64,000 nucleotides of DNA from Delphinus delphis (Eukaryota > Chordata > Mammalia > Artiodactyla > Delphinidae): assembly GCF_949987515.2 (NCBI RefSeq), contig NC_082694.2, forward strand, positions 71,670,080 through 71,734,079, read 5' to 3'. The notes beneath the pieces were generated by a model. That model ran no database searches. It was not told where the DNA came from and worked only from the letters and a program-made list of their open reading frames with translations. The position numbers and the translations under genes were made by a program. Below are positions 1-13,040 of the stretch, one piece after another. How positions within the stretch are numbered: position 1 is the first letter of the stretch; each line of letters opens with the position of its first letter.

Positions 1-800
1 TGAAATATGCAGAGAAATTTGAGCCTGAAAGATCTCCAAATAGACTTCTACAAATAGTGTTGAGATGCATATTGACTCTTCCAGCTGCTTAATACTGACG
101 TGGAAGGCCAGTGCAGAATTCAGGTGTTCACAAGACACCCTCACTTCTAACATCAGTCATAAGTTTGGAGGTCCCCAAGACCACTCCCGAGTTCAGTAAT
201 TCTCCATAAGGGCTCACAGAAGGCTATTATACTCATGGTTATGGATTATTACAGCAAAAGGATTTAGATTAAAATCAGCCAAGGGAAGAGATGTATGGGG
301 CAGAGTTCAGGCAGATTCCAAACACAGAGCTTGCAGTTGTCCTCTGCCCATGGAGTCGTGGACATCATTAAATCCTCCTGGCAACAATAGCCATGGAGTA
401 TTGCCAAGCAAAGCAGCTCACTTGAGCCTTGGTTTCCAGAGTGTTTACTGGGGCTCCATCACGTAGACACAGTTGACTGCCCACATGACTGAACTCAGTC
501 CCCAGTCCCTCCAGAGGTTGAGTTCATACTATGACCCGGAGGGCCCACCATAAATCACATGGTTAGGCTATCTGGCTTGGTTAAGGCCCCCACGTAAAGT
601 GAGACACTCTTAACAGTCAAGACCTTCCAGAGGTTTAGAGATTACCTCATTACCTTCCAGGAGCCAAAGGCAAAGACCAGACCTCTCTTTGGGCAAGTTT
701 AAATTCTTTACTACACAGCCAGGGTTTTTCTTATTTTTAGTTTATGTCTCAATAATTGTCTTTAGTCTCATCTTTTATATTCTTTTTGCTAATTTTATAG

Positions 801-897
801 GCCAGAGGAAAAAAGCGACAGAAGGGATGGTTCCCTGCCAGCCATGTTAAACTTTTGGGTCCAAGCAGTGAAAGAACTACAGCTGCCTTTCATCCTG
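801..897 (+). CDS. ITSN2: ITSN2 exon: end of SH3-D and linker
   Basis: The acceptor is aattttatag and the donor is gtatgg. The exon is read in phase 0 from GCC and encodes 32 residues plus one base. It contains the SH3 C-terminal signature [12 protein letters not shown], that is the WFP...YV-type strand of the fourth SH3 domain, then a short serine/threonine-rich linker ending at HP. The first part of the SH3-D domain lies in exons before the window. Confidence 0.94.
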
Positions 898-1326
898 GTA
901 TGGAAATGGGTTTACTTTTATTTCATCTTAGAGAAGTTTTGTTACAACTTAGCACTTCTTAGATTAGCTGATTCTTTGAAAAATATTTTAAAATTTGTTC
1001 TTTCCTTACCTCTGCCTAAAAGTAATATTGCAATGAGAACTTCCTTTCTAAAAAGTTCTGTGTAGAAACAGCCAGCTGTTCGGTGATACTTGAACTACCT
1101 CACTCATTGACATATTTTAATTGCTATACCATCATACTTTAAAGCAAACCAGCTGCTTGGATTTCTAACTGCATTTGGGAAATTCTTGTTTTTGTAAAAC
1201 AGGGAATGGGGGAAGGAGGGTGGGAGAAAACAGCTAAAGGGAAATTTTAGCTGAATTTTAACATATGATCCTTGTAGGAATAATTATTTTGTTTAATTTG
1301 TTACTTCGTTGTTCTTTTTCTGGTAG

Positions 1327-1518
1327 TGTGTCAGGTGATCGCCATGTATGACTATATAGCAAATAATGAGGATGAGCTAAATTTCTCCAAGGGGCAACTT
1401 ATTAATGTTTTGAACAAAGATGATCCTGACTGGTGGCAAGGAGAAATCAATGGGGTGACTGGTCTCTTTCCTTCAAATTATGTTAAGATGACAACAGACA
1501 CGGATCCAAGTCAGCAGT
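1327..1518 (+). CDS. ITSN2: ITSN2 exon: complete fifth SH3 domain (SH3-E)
   Basis: This 192-nt exon encodes the whole SH3-E domain: the ALYDY-like motif [15 protein letters not shown], the RT and n-Src loops, the DPDWWQGE tryptophan pair and the closing [12 protein letters not shown]3-E binds proline-rich partners and in intersectins helps restrain the adjacent DH domain. It starts and ends in phase 1, closing on T of the Trp codon that follows SQQ. Reading through the donor gives TGT GAG TAA, so retention of the next intron would stop the protein two residues later at 1524-1526. Confidence 0.97.
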
Positions 1519-3415
1519 GTGAGTAATATCAAATTATTTACTTCTTAACTAGTGCATAAGCTTTAATGTGCAACATGGCATTCATTACTGCTCTGAATCA
1601 GATCTTAAACTTAGCACGCTTAGCAAATGTTATATTAACGTTTAAAGTAAGAAAATATAACAGGAAACTTTCACAAGTTAAGAAGTTATACTGCTTTTTT
1701 TCAAATACTTTCTTCCTAGCTTCAGACCCTACTATTAGATTTTATCTGAAAAAAGTTCTAATTCCCTCATGGGTTCTTTGGTATGATAACAGTCTATACT
1801 GCAACTTCCCTTTACACCAGCCTTTTTCAGCTTAACAAAGAGTAGCTGGCAATTACCCTATTCACCTATTCAAAATGACCCTTTTAGTGTACAGGTGCTA
1901 TTAATTTTGCAACCTTCTCATTTATTTCCCACCTTTTTACATATCATCCAGCTTAGAAAATTTAAAAGAAAATTATAAAATTTATTTTATAAAGTGCTTG
2001 CAAAACTCATTAGGTGATTTTTTTAGGTAGATAACTCATACTGCAAGAGATATATGAATTAAGATCTATCTCACTACTTTTACAGCAAGCGTCCAGATCC
2101 CAATGTATGAGATTCGGTATTACATAAAATTATCTCTTGGTAGTTACCTAGCCCTTCTTATATTTGAGAATAAACATAGCATTAATAATTAGAGAATAAA
2201 CAGTACTTGGAAATATTTTTTACTTTTATAAAATAGATGTCACTTTTCCCCACCCTTTTGATTTTTTTGTCTTCTTAAATAAAATATATCATGATTTATA
2301 TTTTTATCATTCTTGTGAAATTATCTAAAAGCTGTAGCCTTTCGTTTTAACTTAGCTTCTAAGAACATGTAAATGGTAAAAAGCTGAGATGTGTTTATGA
2401 TTCAGCACAAGTATTGTGAATTTACTTTGTACTATATCTATAATTTTAAAATATTAGTGCATTATTTTCGCTTCAGAGCTTATAAGATCGTTCTGATTTT
2501 GGGAGAAGACTTTTCTTTAGATAAAGCAACTGAATTTCCCAATTTGGAGGTGGAGTCCAGTTTTTTATGGTTTGAATATTCCTAAAAGTATCTCAGGGTT
2601 TCAGGAGAGGTAGTAAAGAAAATTATAACAACTTGGATTACCTAAATGAATGACCATTTTTAAACTCTGCTGATGGTTTGGCAGTTTTCAGTGCTTGCCA
2701 GTTTATCTGATTAATTAGAAATACCTGAGGTGTCTTTCCTGGACCTGAGAGAGGAAGGTACTTTTCAAACCTACTGGGTCTGGAAGATCTTGGACTAAGT
2801 GATCCCTGGAGGCATTCTGGTTTGTCAGTACATTTGGCTTTTATAGTGTCTACAATGTAAAGTGATAGTTTTCCGAAGGTTTTGTTGTTGTTTATCTTGT
2901 TTTTCAGTGGCGGAACTTTTTTCCAATTAAGTCGTATATAATAAGGAATACAAAGAACAGATAGAAGCTGTTCTAAAGGAAGAACAGCCAGGAGTGTATG
3001 AGTCAGTGAAAACTGGTTAAGTTTTAGACTATCATTTGTGTTTCTGTAGCCCTTATAAATTATCACTTGCATTTTATTATGTAGTTAGGATATTTTCTAA
3101 AGGTTGAGAATTTTAATAGTTCAAATTTGTTGATGTTGCGTGTAATCGGTAGAATTTTTTCTCACCCACTTGATTTGCTTTATGTTCATTTTATTCCTCA
3201 TTTTTCTTTTTATAGGACCCAATGTTGTCTTCCAGTGTGAAAGCACCCCAGAGACCCACTATCCAAGTTTGACTCTAGCGTGGAGGCAGGGCAGGCAGCC
3301 CTGATCAAATATCTCCTACACAATTCGTTAACTTCGTTCGAATGTTAGAGCCACTTGTGATTATTTCTTCGTGTTTCTAATTTACAGTTAAAATTTACTT
3401 GTAACAAGTTAAAGG

Positions 3416-3565
3416 ATAGTGGGTCTTTGTGTGGCTTTCCCTGCTGTTCACTCTGGCATCCTTGAGCATTTTTCTTCTTTTTTAATTTGGTAATTGTAGG
3501 TCATTAGCATGCATGTTGAGTTTGCCCTTACATGGTGGGAGTTCAAACACACAAAGACCCACTAT
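3416..3565. repeat. 18-bp perfect inverted repeat around a 114-nt loop
   Basis: The arm at 3416-3433 (tagtgggtctttgtgtg preceded by a) is the exact reverse complement of 3548-3565, and two G-U pairs could extend it outward. As RNA it would form a stable hairpin inside the proposed ITSN2-S 3'UTR. The TA dinucleotide at both ends also fits a small mariner-type MITE, but the rest of the element is not clearly palindromic and I do not recognise a named family. Confidence 0.75.
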
Positions 3566-5029
3566 TTGCACAGACTTTTCTCGCTGGTTTGGAATGGGCT
3601 GCCATGCTTTTCTAATGTTATTGCAACATGTATATTCATTACAGAATTCAGAATTGCTTATGTTTTGCTATTATATTTGATCTAATCTTAATCACAGTGA
3701 GCTCTTAATTGGTTCAATATGTGATTTGTCCCTTAATGTGCACTGTTTATTACTTTCTAATATGCCACTATGAGTACCAATATTTAAATTTGTTTAAAGG
3801 CCAAGAAGTGGAAATATCCTTTTCTCTATTTTCTGTGTATTTTGGGGTGGGAGCAATAACACTTTGAGGGAGCTTTTATTATCTCACAGAAGAGGAAAGT
3901 GGCCTGCCCCAGCCATATGTGCAGAGCAGGGTATGTTTTATCTGTTCCGGCTGCCCAAGAATGAGTCCTGTGCATGGGAGTTCCCTTGGGATCTCTGGTC
4001 TGGGCTCATGAAGAAGCTTCATGTGCTGCAGCGGTCAGTTGTTACTTCTTTACTAATGAGCTAAAAATGGATTATTTTTGAGGAATGAAAGGCTCCCTTC
4101 GTTGACCATGAGATATGAAACCTTCCCTTCCTTAGAGCATTTATATCTGTACATTTTGAAGTCAGAATTCATGTTATCTATTTTAATTAGGTGACTGCTT
4201 GTCCCAGGTCACAAAGGGACACTGGTTGACACTCTTCTTAATGTATTTAGTAAAGAACATAAGGAATCCTTGAAGAATTTAAATGCCCATGAAGCAGGCA
4301 GACAGTCTCTGTCCAGTTGAGAATGAATTCAGTGAAGGAAACGTGTGAGAGCTGGCATTCCTCTATGTCCATGAAGCTGCTTTGTGGCTAGAGGGTTGAT
4401 TTTACCATTCAGAATTCTCTGGCTACTATCTATTATTCAACCACATTGGCTACTTTGGCATAGGATTTTACTTCTTTTCCTTGAATGGAAAACTTTTAAA
4501 GATAATAAACATTATTATAAACTAATAAACGTGAGAGTACTTAGCTGAAACAAAAGGGAGTTTTAGTGGACAGTATTAAACTATATTTGAAAATCAATGA
4601 GAAGTTTATGCAATTAAAATGTTTACAAACTGCAGTGCAATCTACTGTTTATGAATGTCCAAGTATTATCAGGAAAAGTGTACATACAATCACAGAGTCT
4701 TATTTCCTCACACAGTTCTTTAAGAAGAGTGAAATATGTTTTTATATATCTGAGTTTTAAGTTAGAGGCATATCTTGTGCAATATTTGTGTAAATGAGCC
4801 TATTCATTATAAATGAATGATTTTAGTCATACATTGCCTAAATCATAACTTCGCAACACTTGAGAAAGAATCAACAGTTTAGTTAGAACGTCACAAGGTT
4901 CAAATGTCTGTGTTCCAAAATACTTCACATCATTGGGATGTATGGTGATATGTGTGTGTGCTCCCTGAGGCAGGGATTTCTAGCTATTAGACCACCTCAA
5001 CTTTTAGCATTTGGCATCATCATGATACT

Positions 5030-5242
5030 TTGTTTTTTTGGTTTTTTTTTGCGGTACGCGGGCCTCTCACTGTTGTGGCCTCTCCCGTTGAGGAGCACAG
5101 GCTCTGGACGCGCAGGCTCAGCAGCCATGGCTCACAGGCCCAGCCGCCCCGCGGCATGTGGGATCTTCCCGGACCAGGGCACGAACCTGTGTCCCCTGAA
5201 TCGGCAGGCAGACTCTCAACCACTGCGCCACCAGGGAAGCCC
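5030..5242 (-). repeat. CHR-type tRNA-derived SINE (young class)
   Basis: Reverse-strand copy. The tRNA-related head is at the right end (ccaccagggaagccc) and the T-run at the left comes from the poly-A tail. A short target-site duplication, catgatacttt, is visible on both sides. The sequence keeps the tRNA-like box A/box B region but it is a retroposon, not a tRNA gene. It lies inside the proposed ITSN2-S 3'UTR. Confidence 0.9.
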
Positions 5243-6530
5243 TACCATGATACTTTTATAAAACATGACATATAGGAAAGCAATAATACCATTTTACAGG
5301 TGGCATAACAGATTTGCCTGCAGTCACTGAAGGGTAGAGTATAAAGACTGAGTCCTTGTGAATTCAACTGATCTTCTAAATTGTACAGTTTACTTGGTCT
5401 TGCCTTTTATTTTCTGAACTTTTTGCTTTTGCAACCGTTATTTGGGTTCAAATTAAGGGCAGTTACTTTAAATCCATTTTAAACCCTGAGGTTAGAAATT
5501 AGACCACTTAATTAGTCACATGATTTGGTGTAACATTTTCTCCTTATAATTTTGAATTTGGGTTTATTTAATACACTGATAAATTATTTCAAAAGTATTT
5601 TTGTAGCTCAAATTGCTTCACTTTTACACTGATAAATATAGTTTATTAAGAATGACATTCAGTAGAGCTTAGTGTCTGTAAATCAGTTTGCAAGTAATAT
5701 ATTCATCAGGTACCTATGGACTAAATCACATAATGGCATATTTAAGCTAAGTGTCTGGGAAATAAATTTACTGTATTTACAAAAATACCCCTCTTTGTTT
5801 AGGTATTTTGTCATATATTTGAGAAGAAACTAAAAGTAAAGGAAATGGTATGACATATAATAATAACTTGTCCTTAAAAGAGCATGCAGTCCTTTGCAAT
5901 ACCTCGTATTCAGCCACGTATTTGTTCTCATTCAGTATAAGAGGCAGCTTTCCATTTACTTAGAAAGCAACATAGAAAGCAACATTGGAAGGAGTTTATC
6001 AGGAACATAAAATTTTAGAATGAACAAATCTGAACCCTGTAGGAGGTAAAGAATGAAAATTTATTTAAAAATTGCAATATGTGCTGATCATTTTTAAGGT
6101 ATATGATTAAACCTGATAGGTTTTTCAGCAATGAAAAAATCAGTTCTAAGACCAAAGCTGATTTTTTTAGAACACTTGAAAATCTAAATCCACCCTACCT
6201 GTTGTATAGTTTCCTCTAAAACTTTATCCTAAGGAATCATTTAAAAATAATACAACTATTAAAACAATGTAACTGCTATTTTAGTGTTTTAAAATATAAT
6301 ATGAATACTGATAGTTTAAAATAAAGGAACTGGGGGGGAGGAAAAGTAGAGAAAGAAATGCCAATTTCAGTCCAAAGCTTTATTTGCCAAATTTTCTTAG
6401 GATGAATTTTACCAGGTTATAAATTCTTGTAAATAGAATCTATAATGGAAATACTGAGAGACTTTTGCGTGAAGTGGCATTATTGGATGCTGCTGTGATG
6501 CTACTGTAATGTAATAAATTATTAAATTGT

Positions 6531-8408
6531 TGCAAAGTGCTGTTTTTTTGCCTTAAATTTTTATTTTGTGCGTCTTGAAAATTATAGTATTAAAGGTCTT
6601 GAGATTTGTGCAAATGCTGGAAACGCTTGGCATGAGGTCATCCGTTTTTATTTTTACAAAATTGTAATATAACTATGCAAGTGTGTTTATTAAAAGGACA
6701 CAAACTACATTACTTGTATTGTGTATTTCTTTTGAAGCATCCTTTAAAACTAATTGTTTATATATAGTCCTGGTTGAATTTCTTTGGAATGTCTCTTTTT
6801 CCGTAACATAGTCTCTGGGTCCAGACCAGCAAATTGTTTTATAGTAGGGGGACAAAAGAAAATTTTAAGTGGTAAAGATTGAGATAGTTTGATCCAAGAT
6901 AAGCATATGTATCTCAAAAGCAAAAGAAATTTTGATTTGAAAGTAAAAGAAAATATAATCTAGGATAGTAATAGACTACTATGTTATTTATAATTTTTAT
7001 TCTGACTTTTTCTCCAAAAAGATTGGAAGGAATTTACAATACTCACTGCAAACGTAGACTAAGATATTTATACTACAAAGTAAGAGTCTGTATGCAGTGA
7101 AAGAAACTGAAGTGGTTGCTTGGGGGGTACCAGAGTTAAGCAGAGTTTTACAGTTAAATAATCATGTTGGTGGTTTCACCTTGAGTGAAAAAAAACATGG
7201 ATCAAAATCCAACCCATCCATCAATGTCTGACATCAACAGTCTCTTTCCAAAATCTTTCCTCATCTCTGGAAAGTCATTCAACTAACATATGTTGAGTAT
7301 TTGCATAAGCAAATGCAGAGTACTAGGTGCTGAGAATATGAAAATGAGTGCCAGGTGGTCCTGGCCTCAGGTAGTGCCTAACTCTGTGAGGGAATCAGGC
7401 ACGTACGCAGATAAGTATAAAACAGCCTGCTGAGCACACTGATAGATATTACTGGGCACCAAGAGAGTACAGAGGAGGAATACCTAACTCAACCGTAGAT
7501 TGGTGAATTAGAGAGGACTTCCTGGAGGAGGCAACTGCCAGAGTCATAAGATAAGTAGGAGTAAGCCAGATTGGAGGGTGGGATGGTGGAGAGTGTGATG
7601 GAAACAAGCAGCAGCCAGGCGGAGGAGGAGAGGTGCGTTTATAAGAAGTTCATTATTGCTGGAGTGGAAGTGGAAAGCCAGCGACACTGAATGCTGACGC
7701 TTGAGAGCAGATGGAGGGCTAAACCAGAGATTCCTAGCTTGGCTGCTCATTGGAATCACCTGGGGACCTTTAACAAGCTATTGATGCCTGAGTCCCGATT
7801 TAAATGGCCTGTGGTGGGGCCTGGGTGTGGGGAGTTTTAAGAACTCCTCAGGTGATTCTGATATGAAGCCAAGGTGGAGAAAAAGTCATGAAACTGAGTT
7901 AAGGCTTGTTTCTGAGGGAATCTTGGCAGGAGTTGGGGGTTGATGGGATGCGTGGTCAGGTGGAAGGTCAGTTTGACTTCCAAGTTTGTATCTTGGTGAC
8001 AGGGCGGAATCATGGTGCCACCAGCTACAGTAAAGAATCGGAGTTGGGGGAAGATGAGTTTAGTTTTGACTGCACAGTACCTGTGGGACATCCAGATAGA
8101 ATTGTCCAGCTGGTAGTGAGATATAATTAAGATATACAGCATCGGATATACATCAGCTGGTGGCATGAATGCCTATGGATAGTTTTTGAGCCACTGAAAG
8201 TAAATGAGATGATTCAGGGAGAAAATAAGACCTTTGAGGGTATCAGCAGTTAAGGGTTGGGTAGTGAAAGGAACCCATGAAGACAAAACAAAGGTTCTGG
8301 GAAAATAGATTGTTGTGCTAATATTGCTACCATTTTTATAAAATAATGAAGTTCTAGCTATATAACCGTTGCCCATACCAGTAAAAAGAAAAGAGGAAAA
8401 GTGCTCTT
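6531..8408. other. ITSN2 intron, mostly unique AT-rich sequence
   Basis: No coding exon was found. From about 7,260 to 7,860 the sequence resembles an old mammalian repeat of the 'cattcaactaacatatgttgagtatttg...' consensus type (LINE2/MIR class), much diverged. The rest looks unique. Confidence 0.4.
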
Positions 8409-8793
8409 TATTTTTTTTAAGATTTATTTTTTGTTTATTTATTTAATTTATTTTTGGCTGTGTCAGGCCTTAGCTGCGGCATGCAGAATATTCGTTGAGG
8501 CATGCGGGACCTTTCGTTGTGGCGTGCAGGCTTCTCTCTAGTTGTGGGGTGCAGGTTTTTTTTCTCTCTAGTTGTGGTGTGCAGGCTCCAGGACGCGTGG
8601 GCTCCAGAGCACAATGGCTCTGTAGTTTGCGGTACACAGGCTCTCTAGTTGAGGTGCGTGAGCTCAGTAGTTGCGGCGCGTGGGCTTAGGTGCCCCGTGG
8701 CATGTGAGATCTTAGTTCCCTGATCAGGGGCTGAACCCTCATCCCCTGCATTGTAAGGCGGATTCTTTACCACTGGACCACCAGGGAAGTCCC
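8409..8793 (-). repeat. CHR-type SINE, older long variant
   Basis: Reverse-strand copy ending ccaccagggaagtccc and starting with a T-rich run. It is flanked by a 13-nt duplication, agtgctctttatt, at 8400-8412 and 8794-8806, which proves insertion by retrotransposition. It carries the extended GC-rich middle section repeated around 'gctctctagttg', typical of the ~340-nt subclass. Confidence 0.88.
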
Positions 8794-8805
8794 AGTGCTC
8801 TTTAT

Positions 8806-9003
8806 TGAGTACTTATTAGTCTAGGCACCTTTCTAAGGCCTCAAATGTATTACCTCATTACTATTTTCTTTTTACAGGCATGGAAATGAAAACACAGAGA
8901 AGTTAAGTAACTTGTTCAAGGTTACACAGATTGTCAGTGGTAGAGCTGGGTTCAAACCCAAGTGGTCCGACTCCAGAGTCCTTGCTCTTAACCTCTACAC
9001 TAG
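8806..9003 (-). repeat. MIR SINE (ancient)
   Basis: Contains the reverse-complement MIR core: 'acagagaagttaagtaacttg', followed by cacagattgtcagtggtagagctggg and the 'ctcttaacc' end. MIRs are pan-mammalian fossils. Confidence 0.7.
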
Positions 9004-9181
9004 GTGCTAATATTGCCACCATTTTCATAATCAGGAAGTTCCTGCAGTACAGCCACCACTTGAGCCAATGAAAAGGCAAGAAGAAAAATCAGAAGGGATG
9101 AGGAGGCAGGGACTGAAATTAACAAACAAGGATAAGACTCTCTAAGAATAACATCTAGAAGGATAAAGCTGAACATAATCA

Positions 9182-10375
9182 CTTTTTTGGTAACAGCTCT
9201 ATTGAGATATAATTTACATTCCATACAGTTCCCCCAACTATACCAAATCAGTGGTATATTCACAGAGTTATGCAACCATTACCACAATCAATTATAGGAC
9301 ATTTTCATCACCTCAAAAGGAAACCCGGAACCCATTAGTTATCACCCTCGCATCTTCCTGTGTACCCTGCCTGCCCTGCAGCCACAGCTAATCTGTGTTC
9401 TGGCTCCAAATATTTGCCTACTCTGGACACATATAAATGGAACCATAAAGTGTGTGGGGTTTTTGTGATTGGCTTATTTCACTTAGCATAATCTTTTCAA
9501 GGTACGTAATGCTGTAGCACATAGCGGTACTGCATTGCTTTTTGTGGCCAAATAATATTCCATTGTTTAGAAATACCACATTTTATTTATCCATGTTAAT
9601 TGATGGGCATTTGGGTTTTTACTTTTTGGCTATTATGAATAGTGCTGCTGTGTACATTTGCGTACAAGTTTTTGCATGGACATACATCATCATCTTTCTT
9701 GGGTATATACCTAGGAGTGAAATTGCTGGGTCAAATGGTTTGACTTTTGGGGGAACTGCCAGACTGTTTTCCAAAGTGGCTGTACCATTTTATATTCCCA
9801 CCAGCAGTGTACAAGGGTTTCTGTTTCTCCACATTTTCATTGACGCTTGTTATTATTTGGCGTTTTATTAAAGCCTTCCTTGTAGGTATGAAGTGACATC
9901 TCATGGTTTTGAATTGCACCTCCTCAATGACTAATGATGTTGAGCATCTTTTCATGTGCTCGTTGGCCATGAGTGTGTCTTCTTTGGAGAAATGTGTGTT
10001 CAGATGCTTTGCCCATTATTTATTTATTTATCTATCTATCTATTTATTTATTTTTGGCTGCATTGAGTCTTCGTTGCCGTGCACGGGCTTTCTCTAGTTG
10101 CGGCAAGTGGGGGCTACTCGTTGCAGTGTGCAGGCTTCTCATTGTGGTGGCTTCTCTTGTTGCAGAGAATGCGCTCTCGGCGTGCGGGCTTTAGTAGTTG
10201 TGGCTCGTGGGCTCTAGAGCGCAGGCTCAGTAGTTGTGGCGCGTGGGCTTAGTTGCTCCACGGCATGTGGGATCTTCCCGGACCAGGGCTCGAGCCCATG
10301 TCCCCTGCATTGGCAGGTGGATTCTTAACCACTGCACCACCAGGGAAGTCCCCTTTGCCCATTTTTAAATTGAGT
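9182..10375 (-). repeat. L1 3'-end fragment, antisense, split by a SINE
   Basis: Reverse-strand L1 3' end and 3'UTR. It shows the typical 'attgagatataatttacattc' start, and later 'gctattatgaatagtgctgctg' and 'ggtcaaatggtttgac'. At about 10,013 it is interrupted by a CHR-type SINE and a few bases resume after 10,354. It lies in the ITSN2 intron; the short reading frames inside are repeat-derived. Confidence 0.8.
10013..10353 (-). repeat. CHR-type SINE, long variant, nested in L1
   Basis: Reverse-strand copy with a (tatc/tatt)n tail at the left and the head caccagggaagtcccc at the right. The duplication tttgccca(tt) flanks it, showing that it jumped into the older L1 fragment. Confidence 0.88.
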
Positions 10376-13040
10376 AAATTATCTTCATAATCGCTTTTAA
10401 AACTTTATTTTAAACGAGAACAACAAATTATGAAAGATGTGCTTAAGAGAAATGTCTTAATGCTGTTGTCAAAGGCAGAATCACTTAGAGTGATAAAATC
10501 AAAGAGTGATAAAATGAGTGGAATGGGGAGTGTAGTGGGAGGGCTGCTTTGGATCGTGACTCTATGAGCTCACCTCTAGGAGCCTCAGCCTCACCTGTAT
10601 AATGAGGATAGTAATACCTGTATTACAGATGAGACTTAAGGGATTTATGAAACACCAGTTCAGTGTCTAACACATAGCTACTAGAAATTACAGTTAACAT
10701 TTACCAAGCATTTGCTGTGTCCTAAGTGATGGACTAAACATTTTGGGTGTATGTCTGGGTTAGTAAGTGATGGAGTTAAAACCTGAGTCAGCATCTGACT
10801 CCAAAGCTGGTGCTCTTAGCCACTTCTCACTAACTTGGAGTTGCTGTTACTTCAGATCACAAAGTTAGAACAATCATCATTAAATTCCAAGATATAGGTG
10901 AGAAGAGAGTAAAGAGAATTAACTAATTCATTCTTTAAATGAATCCAGGCTGGTCAAGTTACATTTCAAGGTACTGGGAGGACCTGCTACTGGGATCCCT
11001 GTGTCCAGTGGTCATCTGTTAACCACCACGAAATCAGAGTCAGGCAGTGCTATAGAATTAGTGTGTCCTAGACTCAGCAGTTTGGGCATAGTATTATGTA
11101 GTCATAAACAAGTTGGAAAATATGGGTTGTATAATCATACCATTGGGTAAAGTAGAGGTGTAGCAGTCTGCTTAGTAATACCAAGAAAAAAACATATGTG
11201 CATATGAAACCCTTGTTGCCCCAGGTCAGTACTGTGGTAATGGGCGTACTGATACAGAGCACTGAAGGGTACAGTCTATTTGAAATTAGCTGTTAGATAC
11301 AAGTTGTTAATTGCATATGCGACCAAGTAGAAGGGTATGTAAAGGGACCAATTATGTTACATAGACACAAAAAAGAGTTAAAGGCGAATAAGGGCCCTGT
11401 TGGTTTTCAGTGCTTTGGGCTCTTTGGCATTCCAAGTATTTATACTAAAACTTTTTTTCCTCTAGAATTCAGTTCAACAAGCATAAGACCAGGTTAGGTT
11501 TGTACACGCTGTTGTCAGAGTTTCACCTCAAATAGGATTGCAGTGTAAGCGTCATTTAAAGTGGCCTGGCATTTCAAAGTGTAAGACTTGAATCAAGAGA
11601 CCTAGATTTAGGTATTTAGTAGCTCCGAATTCTACAGTAAGTTACTTAACCACCAAAGCCTCAGATTCTCCATGTATTTATACAGTAGGAGTCAAAGTTA
11701 TATTTGTTAGAGAATTGATCAGAGGTTGTAAATTGTGACACACATGTTGTTTATTAGTATTGTTAAAACGAAGTTCTGTGCGGGGTAAACATGAAGAAAC
11801 TACTGTTTCATGACATCTCTTCGTAATATTCTATATTCTGAATAGCACATTAATAGTTGAGTCAGTGAATCAGGGTCAAGTCTGGCAGACTAGAAGGTGA
11901 TGCAAAAATCAGCTTGAACTAATTGCTTTCTGAGGCCAAAATCTGCACTTTTGTCTTCTGTTGGGGGGGGGGTCTTTGCTGTCTTTAGGCTTATAACATT
12001 CTACCGTAGATTCAAAAATAAAAATAAAAAATTGTGTTTTTTTTGATAAATGCAAATCCACTTGCATTTATCAACAGAGCTGCTTTTGTAAGTTCTAGAA
12101 TGTGTCTTTTCTGATAGTCAAATATTTTGCTTTCTGATGGTCTGCGGCGTTAGAATCACACAAACAGGCCAATTTTATAACACAAATAGCCCTTTTTGTT
12201 CTTAAACAAGCAACCTAACACCTGATGACATAGAACTTAACAGGCATCAAAAAAGACACAAAAACTTGTTCAAGAATTATTTAAATTTCCAAAAACAAAA
12301 CCACAAATATGTATGGCTTCATGGTGCCACCTGGTACACAGTTTGCACTCAGTAAATATTTGCCAAGCGGATAAAAGGCTATTCTCTTACGAAACAAGAT
12401 ACCCAGTAATTGCCAGCGCCCTGATAAGACTTGAGTATTAAAGGCAGCCTTCAGAAAATGCATGCAGTTGAGTTGTCTGGATTTACTGTTAAAATCTCAT
12501 CTTTTCACTGAGCTTAAACACAGTGAGACTGAAAACCATTATGTGATACTCTGGCTCTTAATTTTGGGCACACAGAGAATAGCATTGTTCAGAGGCGTTG
12601 GTCTCCTCAGAATGGGCAAGGACTATTCTGGGACTTTATGACATAATCTGAACAAGCCCTCTTTGTAGCAGTCATCACAAATTGCCTTTTGTCCTTCACT
12701 TTTTGGAATCTTCGCAGATCTTTCTCCTCTTTCTAAGCTCTCTTGTTTGCTTGCTTGCACTGTAATTTAGAACGGTGGTTCCCAGCTGTAGTGGGACACA
12801 GTTTTCATAACCATTATTCATTATGTATGTTTTGTCTCTCAGTCTCCACATCCTAAACACAAATGTCGGGGGTCTTGTGGCCCAGCCTACTGCTAATTAT
12901 TCCTCTGGGAACTTTGACCTGGTAGTAGCCATGATCTCTCATTTTTCCTACTTTCCCATTCTTCCTGTCTGCCAGAAAGAACTTCCCAGGAAGTTTTCAT
13001 CATTCTCTCTGACTGCTTATAGTTAATATCAATGTACTAT
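10376..13040. other. ITSN2 intron, no gene seen
   Basis: A diverged MIR-like stretch is visible at about 10,480-10,690 ('cctcagcctcacctgtataatg' style core). The remainder, including a G-run at about 11,963 and A/T-rich tracts near 12,010, shows no coding signal or named element. Confidence 0.4.

Larger units (their letters stand above)
3216..6530 (+). other. ITSN2: Candidate alternative last exon / 3'UTR of short ITSN2 isoform
   Basis: A long pyrimidine tract ends in tttttatag at 3215. If the SH3-E exon (ending on T) is spliced here, the next bases GA complete a TGA stop right after SQQ. To my knowledge the short intersectin isoforms, which lack DH-PH-C2, end at this point. The stretch to about 6,530 is largely repeat-free apart from one SINE, is AT-rich and contains several AATAAA motifs (near 4,505, 4,523 and 6,510), as expected of a long 3'UTR. 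What is seen: acceptor, phase and polyadenylation-like motifs. What is inferred: use in vivo and the 3' end. Confidence 0.45.

Noticed and set aside
200..690. Possible LTR in antisense before the first exon
   Set aside because: The text is reminiscent of an ERV LTR but too diverged to assign class or ends, so it was not listed as a feature.
4938..5275. Overlapping reading frames of 67-107 codons on both strands
   Set aside because: They lie in or cross a CHR-type SINE; the same peptides recur at 22.8 kb, 31.2 kb and 53.6 kb, as expected for a repeat.
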